Assembly: GCA_001970855.1 (NCBI GenBank)
Contig: LSSN01000010.1
Location: 1-64,000 of the forward strand
Direction of reading: 5' to 3'
DNA length: 64,000 bases
Source of the DNA: Smittium culicis
Lineage: Eukaryota; Kickxellomycota; Harpellomycetes; Harpellales; Legeriomycetaceae
The translations under genes were made by a program, and so were the position numbers. The notes under the pieces are model-generated. The model was not told where the DNA came from, searched no databases, and saw nothing but the letters and a program-made list of their open reading frames with translations. Shown in pieces: positions 37,980 to 48,278 of the stretch. Within the stretch, counting starts at the first letter, position 1; every line of letters begins with the position of its first letter.

Positions 37980-40900
37980 ATGGACATCGAGTCTGCAGAG
38001 TAAGTGTCTTAAAATTTATTAGTTTAATTCTCTTCTCTCCCAGATTTACAGTTTATTAGATTTTATTAATCTTTTCCATAATTTATTATTTTTTTATTAG
38101 TATAATTCGCTTAATTCAACAGTTCCTAAAAGAAAACAATTTATCTAACAGTCTTGAAGTTCTACAGGTTACCTTATAAATAATATTAAAATCACTCTTA
38201 TTATTAATCCATTCTATTCTAGAAATGTTTCTTTAATTTAATCAATCAATAATATTTTTTTTTCATATTTAAAAAAAAACATTTCAGAAAGAAACAGGAA
38301 TCGGTCTAAATGCTGTAGATTCTATTGAAGCATTCAAAAGTGATATTATCAAAGGTAAATGGGATCTCGTCTTAAATACGATTGCTCAAGCTGAAATATC
38401 CCCTAATAAATTAACCGACCTATTTGAACAAGTAAACTAATTTAATAACGATACATAGACTTTAATTTATTATTTTACTGATAAAGCCAGAATATCAAAA
38501 AGCAAAAAAAAAAACACGTTTTATCTATTTTAAATAATTTTTTGTTACAAAAATTTCCATAAAAAAATAATAGATAATTCTCGAATTGGCTGAGATTCGT
38601 GAACTTGGTGCTGCTAGATCTATTCTAAGACAGACAGAAACCATGAATTTATTACGTGAAACTCAAACCGATCGCTACTTAGCTCTTGAAAAAATTCTTT
38701 CCCGATCTGTTTTTTCTCTAGATCAAGTATTTCTTTTCTTTTTTTTTTTTTTTAAATGATTTATTTGCTATCCTTTTCATTCATAAATTCATATTCACTT
38801 CACATTGAATTCATATAGTTTTATTCTGCTGGTATGACAAAAGAAAAACGGCGCGAAATCATTGCATCTAGTAATAATCAATTTTACGTTTTTATGTATT
38901 TTATAATAAAAAATCTCTAATCTTTATTATTATAAATAAGATTAGCAATATTTAATTTTTTCTTCAATTCCTCAATAGATATTGGGCATGAGATATCTTC
39001 TGTCCCTCCATCTAGGTTGCTAACTCTATTAAACCAATCTTTAAAATGGCAACAATCGCATGGATTATTACCAGTAGGATCCAAACTTGACTTATTTAAA
39101 GGAACTGTCTCTTCATCAAATACCTTAGAATCTTTCCCCATTAAAAATAAATTATCAACAATCAAAGTAAGTAGCGCTTATTTTATTTATTAATAAGCTC
39201 TTACTAATGTAGTCATAAGTTTATTTTTTTCATTGCTTTTTTATATTAGCGTGATTTCTTATTTCTATTTTTTTAAAAATATATAACAGTTTCCTAAAGG
39301 CCATCGCGCCGAGTGCTTGTCGTTTTCCAATGATGGTCATACATTAGCTACTGGAAGTGCAGATGGATTTATAGAGATTTGGAACTATAACACTGGGAAA
39401 CTAAGAAAAGATTTACATTATCAAGCATCCGTAATTGTTTTACTAGACAAATATAACACATACCTTTGATTCTTTGATATCTTTAGCTTCAATTTTAATT
39501 TTCTGTAGCTTTAAATTTTTTATCTTTTTTATTAGGATGAGCTCATGATGATGGAACAAAGTGTTCTTTGTGTCTGCTTTTCTTCTGACGGAAAACTTGT
39601 CGCTTCCGGTTCACAAGATGGCCAAATAAAAGTATTTATCATTTAAAATTTTTTTCTCATTTAGATACTTACCATCACCCCTTCCCCCAAAAAAATTTAT
39701 TTAAATTTACCCCTTATTTTATAAAGTCGTTACCGAGCTTATCCAAGCCTTTTACTCTTTTTATTCTTAGATCTGGAGAATTTCTGACGGTACCTGTAGC
39801 AAGAAATTTACTTCTGTTCACCCTGGTGGTGTTTTAAGTGTTTTCTTTAGCCCCGATAAATCATACCTAGCGAGTTGTGGATTTGATCACACCATTAAGT
39901 AACTTAATTTATTATTATCGTTAACATTTAATAAAATGCTTTATTTTAATCTTTAGCCTGCTTTAAATGACAGATAAAAACTAATTTTCTTGATATTTTT
40001 TCGTGCTCAGAATAATAGGAATGAAATCAAGTAAAATTCTTCGAGAATTACGTGGGCATACAAGTTATGTTAATAGTGTAGTATTTAACCCAGTTATGAC
40101 TCGTGTAATTAGCGGTTCCAGCGATGGGTCTGTTAGAGTAAACATTATTTAACATTCCTTATATGTATTTTTCTTTAAATATAATATTTTTTTAATTTTT
40201 GATTTTTTATAGATTTGGGAGCAAAGTACTGGTAGGTGCATGCAAGTTCTATATCCAATAAGTCCCGATTCTTCATTAGCCATACCACAAATATCATTAC
40301 TATGTCCAACTGTTAATCAAAAGGAATTTACAGTTTTGGTTGTAAATAATACGCATCAAATATACTCGTATACTCAGGAACCTGACAAGGTACGCTAATA
40401 TAAATCATATCTCTTTCTTTATTTTTTTTCAATTATATTTAGATAAAACCATACACAAGCGATTATTTGCGTAGAAATTTTTGTGTTATATTCAAGCACT
40501 TATATTTATTAAAATCTCAAAATTACACAAGACGTTCATAAAAAGAAATATTTTGGTTCTTTAATATCTAATATTAATTCACTAATATAAACCCCGACTA
40601 ATACCAACTGGAAATAGAAATTATAATTTACTTTCCAGCTGACAATAATATAATTAAAGACCAATAATAATAATTTTCTCATAGAGAAACTTTTATCTTT
40701 TTAAATACGAAAAGTGCTTCATTAAAGAAATATTATTAGCAGAAGATTGACTCTAAATCTTAAAACGTTTTTAATATTGCAATTAAAAATATAACTAATG
40801 AAAATTTTTTTTATTTAACTATGTCAGCTGTCAGTTTTTTTGGAAACAGACGATCCTAATATAAAGCTTGTCAGCGCGTCATTTAGTTTTGATAATCAAT

Positions 40901-41201
40901 TTGTTTACGCAATTGGGTCTGATAAGAATATGTACTGCTTCAATTTTAAAACTAAACTACTAATGTCAAAATTGCCTGTAAGAATCTCTCATATACTTTT
41001 ATTAATTTAACTGTAACCTTTTTGTTTTTGTTTTTGTTTTTGTTTTTGTTTTTTTTTTCTATTTTCTATTTTCTAATTCTTTTTTTTTTTTGTACTATTT
41101 AGTTGGGTGAACTAGCTCATAATAATATTGTGTCAAGCTTTTCATCAAATGTGGTGGCTACATTTGGGAGTGACCGGTATGTAGTTATGTGGTCTAGCTA
41201 G
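37980..41201 (+). CDS. SMU1: SMU1, spliceosomal WD40 protein
   Basis: Thirteen exons: 37980-37999, 38101-38167, 38288-38431, 38574-38726, 38819-38870, 38979-39166, 39290-39430, 39536-39631, 39771-39898, 40011-40137, 40213-40389, 40828-40977 and 41103-41201. The sum is 1,542 nt or 513 residues, the same length as human SMU1, and every junction is in phase. An N-terminal LisH/CTLH region ([27 protein letters not shown]) is followed by the SMU1-specific [12 protein letters not shown] and the linker [18 protein letters not shown]. From about residue 209 there are WD40 repeats ([58 protein letters not shown]). SMU1 pairs with RED/IK in the spliceosomal B complex; no RED gene is in the window. The gene is far more intron-rich than its neighbours. 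A Thr/Ser-poor end (VVMWSS) replaces the usual LKLWKP. Confidence 0.95.
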
Positions 41202-43578
41202 AATTTATTAGATATTAGTTTACATCTCCACTATTCATATGGCAAATACTACCAAAGATTTTAACTTTATATCGAGTTTAGGAAAGACAAGCAACTTTTT
41301 TTTTTTTTTTTTGAACTTTTTTTATTCCAGTGAATAATTCAACTATTTTTTGTAAGATAAAGCTTGGATAATACTTATTTTCATTAAGATTCTTTGTTTC
41401 CTTATTTACATTTTATAGCTTCAATTTATTTATTTATGTTTTTTTTTTTCTTTTCTTTATAAGCGAATAGATCTTAGGTATAGTTATTATTCCACCTTTT
41501 TTTTTTTTTTTTTTTACAGATTTATATGGAAATGATTGTTCATACAAAGATTTTCTATGTATTTTATTTTTATAAAATACTTGGCACAAGAAAAAAAGCT
41601 ATCGGTGATATACGATAAGAACATTATATTCTGATTAGTGTTCTTTTATACTTTTGATGTTTATATTTTTGTAAGAATTGTATATAGCTAAAAACCGGTT
41701 CTAATAAAGTTGTGCTATCATTATAAATTGGAACGCCCTAAACACTTACTTTTTTTTAATTAAAGATAGATTAAATTTAAAAATTATTTATTCAATGTTT
41801 ATGTGCTAATTTCCTACTTTACTGTTTCTAAGGCTGGCGTCCTTAAAAGTATCATTAATCCTTTATTCATCGCCCCTTTTTATTACGATATGTTTTTATT
41901 TGGAGCGCAGTTATAATAATCTATTGAAATGTATTAGTTGAGTGTTATTCTTAGTACACAAGAATTTATTATTTAATTTTTACGGTTCAAAAAAATAAAA
42001 AAAGCATAGACTCATTTTAAAGAGTTTATTGTATTTTAATGGGGTTCAGTATTTACTAGCTAATAATAAAACTTATTTTTAGGTTGCTCTTATGAAGGTT
42101 ATAATTAACGAGCAGTTTCTTTTTTTTTTTAAATTTATCGGAAAAATACTCTTTCGTGTGATGCATGAAGAGAGAGAGAGAGAGAGAGAGAGTGTGTGTG
42201 TGTGTGTGTGNNNNNNNNNNNNNNNNNNNNNNNNNNNNNNNNNNNNNNNNNNNNNNNNNNNNNNNNNNNNNNNNNNNNNNNNNNNNNNNNNNNNNNNNNN
42301 NNNNNNNNNNNNNNNNNNNNNNNNNNNNNNNNNNNNNNNNNNNNNNNNNNNNNNNNNNNNNNNNNNNNNNNNNNNNNNNNNNNNNNNNNNNNNNNNNNNN
42401 NNNNNNNNNNNNNNNNNNNNNNNNNNNNNNNNNNNNNNNNNNNNNNNNNNNNNNNNNNNNNNNNNNNNNNNNNNNNNNNNNNNNNNNNNNNNNNNNNNNN
42501 NNNNNNNNNNNNNNNNNNNNNNNNNNNNNNNNNNNNNNNNNNNNNNNNNNNNNNNNNNNNNNNNNNNNNNNNNNNNNNNNNNNNNNNNNNNNNNNNNNNN
42601 NNNNNNNNNNNNNNNNNNNNNNNNNNNNNNNNNNNNNNNNNNNNNNNNNNNNNNNNNNNNNNNNNNNNNNNNNNNNNNNNNNNNNNNNNNNNNNNNNNNN
42701 NNNNNNNNNNNNNNNNNNNNNNNNNNNNNNNNNNNNNNNNNNNNNNNNNNNNNNNNNNNNNNNNNNNNNNNNNNNNNNNNNNNNNNNNNNNNNNNNNNNN
42801 NNNNNNNNNNNNNNNNNNNNNNNNNNNNNNNNNNNNNNNNNNNNNNNNNNNNNNNNNNNNNNNNNNNNNNNNNNNNNNNNNNNNNNNNNNNNNNNNNNNG
42901 GGGGGGGGGGGGGTTTGAATATTTCTGCGGTTTCAACTTTAATAAGAAATTCTGTTTTCAATTATATTTGGAGTAATACACTTTTAATAGCAATTTTAAA
43001 TTGCATTAACAATCAATGGTCCATGAAAAGCTTATAGCTATTTATGTTGAGCTTTGTGAATGTATATCTGTTTACTTTATAGCGTGATTTAAACAAGATT
43101 TTTTATTTTAGAAAGACGTTCAAATTAATACAGAACACTGGGTGAAATAAAAATATTTTAATGATTTGTTAAAAAAATATGAATGCAATATGTTCGTATC
43201 AAAAGCTAACATGTTCGAAATATCAATTAAAACCTGGCTCTATTATGCGATTGAGATATATCACTAGTACCTATTTAGATTTTTGGTTAGATCATCTGTT
43301 TAGTTATTTGTTACAATTTACTGGTGTTACCAGGAATAGAATAAATTGGATTAAAATTACTGCATCGATTATGTCATATTTAGGATTTTGAGCCGTTTAA
43401 ACAGTCATGGTTAAGATTAAAAAAATAGAAGGAACAGTTAAGAAAAAACAACATAGTTACTTGGATAAAATAAAAGATAATTAATATTCGAGTTAAAGGA
43501 ATAAAATATAGATAAAGAGGGTGTAGCGAGCAAGGGCCATAAGATAAATAAAAATAAATAGCTAGCTAGCTAGTTCAA
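41202..43578. other. Intergenic region including assembly gap
   Basis: AT-rich with poly-T runs (41296-41312, 41497-41516) and an N gap. After the gap a short open frame (43179-43391) has no recognisable features. A (GCTA)n patch at about 43560-43575 borders the 3' end of the next gene. Confidence 0.6.
42168..42913. repeat. (GA)n-(GT)n microsatellite, 689-bp N gap, poly-G
   Basis: GA repeats (42168-42192) pass into GT repeats (42192-42210). Ns fill 42211-42899, and 14 Gs follow (42900-42913). The gap is probably an unresolved microsatellite. The poly-G is either real or a sequencing dark-cycle artefact. Long frames spanning the Ns are meaningless. Confidence 0.95.
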
Positions 43579-46257
43579 TCACATAGCAAATCTTTGGTTA
43601 GATTGGCCATTAGAGTTCATACGATCAAACGATGGTCTGAAATTTCTTGGTTGAGCAGAAAGATTGTTCGAATTAGATGCTTGATGGGTATAATTTGAAC
43701 GATTTGCAGATTGGTTTGCTTTACTTCCTTGGTTATTTGAAAATTTATTCATGAAGTCGTTGCCGGAGAATCCATAGGATTTTTCTGGCTGGGGCTTATT
43801 AAAGGGATTGTTCGAAACGTGGGTTGACTTTGAGGCGTTTGATGGAGTTGGAGGCGCACTTTTAGGTCTTTGCTGTGATGGAAAATTTGATGATGTGTCA
43901 AAGTCATAGCATAGTTTTCCATAGTATGGGCTATATTCAGATGTATCGAGCCCAGAATATTCAGTGGTTAAAATAATATTTTCGTATTTTCTGGGGTCGG
44001 AACATAACTTTTCAGAGTCAAAAATTTCAATAGGCGAAGGAACTTTCAAGTCCAAGAGTTTTATTAAGAGCATCATATTGAAAGCAGAATCATTTCCAGA
44101 GTTTTGCTTTTGGGTGTAATCGATGTCAAAGTCATTAAGAACGTCCTTTAAGACTCCGATATATTTTAAGTCGCGTTTATGAGATCTATAAATCATTAAA
44201 GTATCTACGATAGATAGCGACATTCCTTCAAAAGCGGTTTTAAGATTTAGGCCTAATGAGTTTAGAATTTTGAATATTCTTTCAAAGTCAAACCCAGTAA
44301 TAACGGTAGCCCCGGATTCGGTAATGTCATCGTATAAACAAGATAGAATTTTATTAATTTGGGCTACATTAGAAGGACCAAACATAAATCCCTTGTTAGA
44401 CGATTTGGTTTGAATCAGAACATTATCACGAGCTACGATAAAGTGGCGCCCTAGGTAGCGACTGTTAGATGCATTGAAAATAGTCCAACCAATTTCAGAA
44501 ATAGAGAAATTCTTATTTGAGGCATAGTCAATAGAAATGAAGTTGTGAGTTTTTTTTTTATAGTAGGTTTGAATTTTTTTCCAATTTGTGTTAGTAAACT
44601 TTATCTTGGCATCTGATAGCATTATGAAATCCTGACTTTTGTTAAATTCAGAGATACCACGTTTAACTTTAAAAAAATGATCAGAGCTAGTGAAAGAAAT
44701 AGGCTCAATCTTATTAAAGAATTCTAGCCTTGGTCGAGATAGAGTGTCGCCAGTTTCTTGTTTAATGTATTGCCTAATGAGCTCTAAAGACTCTGAGTTA
44801 ATGGCAATGCATTTATAGTAACCTCTAACATTGTGAGCGATTGCAAATTTGATGTTAGGATTGAGATAGAAATCAGGGGACTTAAATATACCCATAAGTT
44901 CCTTTCTTCCAGATTCGGAAATATCCGAGTTAACCCAGAATTTCATGATAGCAGTAGCAAATCTCCAACTGTTAGATTCGTTGTAGTCTTCAGGGTTCAA
45001 TTTTTCAGCGGTTTTGGAAACATTAGATTTGGGTAGCGAGCTAAAAATGTCATCATCAAACTTACCGAACGAGTTAGAGTTGTAAAAGCTATCCTTTTTA
45101 TTTTTAGAAGCACTATTATTGGAATAGGAACTTCTTGATCGTGAGCTTCTTTCGTTTGAGGAATAGTAGCCACTGAGATCTTTTTTTACGTTTTTATTTC
45201 GGTTTCCATTTGAGCTAAGATGGTTGAAGTTAGAGTCAGCGGAGAAGCGTCTATTTGACTTTGTTGAGAAGTTAGCTAAATCGTTGCTTGAAGAGACAGA
45301 TCTTCTGTGAGAAGATTTATTGGCAAAGTTGGAGCCATTGGACTTTGTGGGACCATTTTGAGCCGAGGTTCTATTTTCAGGACCAGTTGATTTCGAGCGT
45401 TTGAAGCTACTTGAGAAAGGGTTGGTATTTTGTGAAGGGTTGCTTCTATTGCCTGGGTAATTATTTTTTTGGCTTGAAATTCTTTGAAATCTTTCGCTGT
45501 TCATTTGGGGGGCATTTTGGCTGGAGTTTCTTGATGAATTTCTTGCTCTAAAGGCATCATTAGATTGATTGTCAAAATCTCTAAAATCATTTCGGGATCT
45601 TTGTGAGGAGCTAGGTCTAAAGAAGGAGTCAGGGTTTTCGTAATTAGATCTTGGGTCAAAATCAAACTCATCGAATTCTTTTCTTGAGCCATGCGAGGAT
45701 CTCTTATTACTGAATATTTTAGAGCTTTGATTAAAATTGTTAGTTTGATTTAAATTATGTAAGTTATCAAGTTCGTTAAAACCTCTTTTTGTTTCAGGGT
45801 TTCTTCTGGCAGGGTTGAAACTGCCAAGTTTAGAGCTAGCAGGATTTGAAAAGGAAGAGTTATTTCTTTGAGCAGTTCGGGCTTTCATTTGGAGGTAGGC
45901 CAAATATGCCTCTTCTTCATTCAATTCGTCTTCACTTTCATAATATTCTAGTTGCCTGGAGTTGAAGCGCTGGGTGAAATCAATATCATCTTGATAATCG
46001 AAATTATAATCACGCGACTGGTTTAAACTTTTTGCAGGAGATTTAGAGTTTCTGCTTGGTTTAAAGAGTTTGTTAGGGTGAGAGCTATTAGAAGCAAACT
46101 GGTTGAATGATTGACGATCTATGTTAAAATCTAAATTTTTAGAAGGGCCGGATCGGTTGGAAAAAGTAGAATTAAAGTCAGGATCAAAGCTGTCAGGTTC
46201 GTTGAAGGGATTTCTTTGGGCAAATCTAGAAAATTGATCGCTGTTGAAACTAGACAT
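43579..46257 (-). CDS. Gfd2/YDR514C-like RNase-H-fold protein with long disordered arm
   Basis: A single 892-residue frame. Residues 1 to about 430 are Ser/Asn/Phe/Arg-rich and disordered, with RNP-granule-like composition. From about 565 to 745 it shows the pattern of the Gfd2/YDR514C C-terminal DEDDh-exonuclease-like domain: FISIDYASNKNFSISEIGW (about 571-590), VITGFDFERIFKILNSLGLN (about 651), VDTLMIYRS (about 683), and NSGNDSAFNMMLLIKLL (about 718). The usual DxE of motif I reads D-Y-A, and the His that normally precedes the NAGND motif reads Gln. The Asp residues of motifs II and IV remain, so nuclease activity is doubtful. A Ser/Asn-rich tail follows. Yeast relatives are linked to mRNA export or nuclear pore by genetics; here function is unknown. 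No intron is needed. Confidence 0.65.
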   Translation of the reverse strand: MSSFNSDQFSRFAQRNPFNEPDSFDPDFNSTFSNRSGPSKNLDFNIDRQSFNQFASNSSHPNKLFKPSRNSKSPAKSLNQSRDYNFDYQDDIDFTQRFNSRQLEYYESEDELNEEEAYLAYLQMKARTAQRNNSSFSNPASSKLGSFNPARRNPETKRGFNELDNLHNLNQTNNFNQSSKIFSNKRSSHGSRKEFDEFDFDPRSNYENPDSFFRPSSSQRSRNDFRDFDNQSNDAFRARNSSRNSSQNAPQMNSERFQRISSQKNNYPGNRSNPSQNTNPFSSSFKRSKSTGPENRTSAQNGPTKSNGSNFANKSSHRRSVSSSNDLANFSTKSNRRFSADSNFNHLSSNGNRNKNVKKDLSGYYSSNERSSRSRSSYSNNSASKNKKDSFYNSNSFGKFDDDIFSSLPKSNVSKTAEKLNPEDYNESNSWRFATAIMKFWVNSDISESGRKELMGIFKSPDFYLNPNIKFAIAHNVRGYYKCIAINSESLELIRQYIKQETGDTLSRPRLEFFNKIEPISFTSSDHFFKVKRGISEFNKSQDFIMLSDAKIKFTNTNWKKIQTYYKKKTHNFISIDYASNKNFSISEIGWTIFNASNSRYLGRHFIVARDNVLIQTKSSNKGFMFGPSNVAQINKILSCLYDDITESGATVITGFDFERIFKILNSLGLNLKTAFEGMSLSIVDTLMIYRSHKRDLKYIGVLKDVLNDFDIDYTQKQNSGNDSAFNMMLLIKLLDLKVPSPIEIFDSEKLCSDPRKYENIILTTEYSGLDTSEYSPYYGKLCYDFDTSSNFPSQQRPKSAPPTPSNASKSTHVSNNPFNKPQPEKSYGFSGNDFMNKFSNNQGSKANQSANRSNYTHQASNSNNLSAQPRNFRPSFDRMNSNGQSNQRFAM

Positions 46258-46499
46258 TTTTGTAGATATGGTGTTGAATCTTGATATTTATCAAATATAT
46301 AGAGATCCTACTGAGAAATAAAGATGAAAAATGGAACCGGCTAGTATTGTTGTATTTAATAATTGAAAGAAAAAACAGCTAAACCATCAGCAACTAATAA
46401 AGCAGAAATATGATAGATTAACGCTGAAGCTAAGGTAGATGAGTTTAAACATTTTTGGATTTAATTGTATAGCGATCGAAATTCAGCAAATTCATTGTT

Positions 46500-47800
46500 T
46501 ACTTTTTTTTTGGTCGAAAAATCTGTGCCAAAGCTGAGAACTCAAAAGTTGCACCAATGGCCGCAAAAGAAATTTAAAACAGGGCATACCAAATAAGCTT
46601 ATCTGTACGACTCGTTCTGGCTCAATAAAGCATCTTGCCAGCTGAGTTGGCAAAAAAAATTGATGAATATGGCCTCAAGGCTCTGCCTAATTGCCAATAC
46701 CCGCAAATGAGAGTGCAAACATCCTGACTTCTTGAGTAAATCTTCCGCTAATCAGAGCCAAAGGCATGGCTGTTTATGTTGCAATGAGAGCCGGGCTATT
46801 GGACTGATGGCCAAACTGGCTGGTATTCATGCCATCTTGTATGTCGAATTTTAAGTCTGTGTCAACATTTATCTCAATTAAGCCATGCCTTATAAACAGC
46901 GACTTTTCAGAATCTTCTCTATAATAGGAACCTGAATTTATATCGCTATATTTACTTGGATAGCTACCTAATGGCTACTAGTTTTTGAGATATACTACTG
47001 CGACGAAGATTCAGATATCTTATAGGCCCATTATATTGACGTTTAGATATAAATAGATATTATTGGCTTCTGTTGTTTATATTTGAATTTGAATCTCGCT
47101 ATACGGGCTAATAATTGGCCAGATAAATTGGCCATCAATCAGTTTATGCAAACTTTGCAGCTTTAAATCAAACTCAGTACAATGGCTGGTTAAAAGAAAT
47201 TCAAATTCCGAAACACACACTCAGCTATTAGTTCCAACCTGGCGCTCCTATCAAGCGAAATACCTCCCAATGTAATTGTTTAAGGGCTCAAGTAGAGCAC
47301 TATTCAAAGTACACTATACTAAAAATTCACAAAGCTTTGTAAATATCCTTGATCGGGATTATTGAAAACAGCTTTCAGTATAACTCAGGACAAAAAAATT
47401 CACAAGAGCGACAATTATGAAATTAGACTAGCTGTCTCGCTCAGCCCGCCCAGCATAAGCTTCTACAAACAATTCCAACCTTCAGTAACAAGTCGGATCT
47501 CAACCGTTTACAAGCTTAATATACGAATGCCAGGTCGATCATTCCCGCAATTGGGTAGGAGCCTATTTTTTATTAATCCTGTTAGATGTAGGCTCTGACT
47601 AGTTACCCATTGTACACAACGAATACAGTTCTGCTGGAACCAGCTTAATTCCATGACTGCTTGTAACTCCAATAATCCAGTTTACTTGGGGAAATGACTG
47701 GGTAGATCTTTCGGTTGGTTGATTGATTCCACCTCCCTTTAGGTACGCAGCCAGTAGACCCGCTGAGGAATTTATTTGCATTTGAATACTGGATTTGTTA
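46500..47800. pseudogene. Decayed coding-like region
   Basis: Base composition is nearer 40% GC and resembles broken coding sequence. On the plus strand about 46706-46850 is open (including AIGLMAKLAGIHAILYVEF). On the minus strand 47781-47599 is open (60 codons, including SSAGLLAAYLKGGGINQPTE). Other short open pieces occur with stops between them. No family is recognised. Likely a transposon or gene relic. Confidence 0.3.
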
Positions 47801-48278
47801 TATATATCGTTAGCATGAATATATTTAAACTACTATTTTACTTCAACACATATTTTGTCTTATTTATGTCACAATAATATAATTCCATATTTTTAAAAAA
47901 AAAAAATCATTAGCGTGTTTATTATCAGATCAAGTTAGGTCGCAATATAATGTCAAAAAAAATAAATAATAACACTGGATCAATTTAAACCAATAATGGT
48001 TGTATGCCAAATTCAATTAACCCATAGTATTTCTAGCTATTATTATAAGATAGATTTGGTATATACTAACTTTTTTTCATATTAATATGGTTTTTCTTAG
48101 ACATGTGGATTCTCACTTATCTTACTACCAAGTGATTATTAATATTTCTGAAGCTTGTTTCTAAAGCGCTTAAAAGTAAAGTGCTGCACAAACAATGTAT
48201 TTTCCAAAATCGTTTATTTGTTAATTCTATATATATCCTGATTGCAGCGTGAATGCCTATAAAAAAATGCCAATTATT

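Noticed and set aside
38917..39165. Minus-strand ORF of 82 codons
   Set aside because: It is antisense to SMU1 exon 6, whose plus-strand reading matches the conserved SMU1 linker.
42056..43037. Long frames on both strands around 42.1-43.0 kb
   Set aside because: They span the N gap, which has no sequence.
43179..43391. 70-codon ORF after the assembly gap
   Set aside because: No domain, no signal and spacer-like composition; cannot be distinguished from chance.
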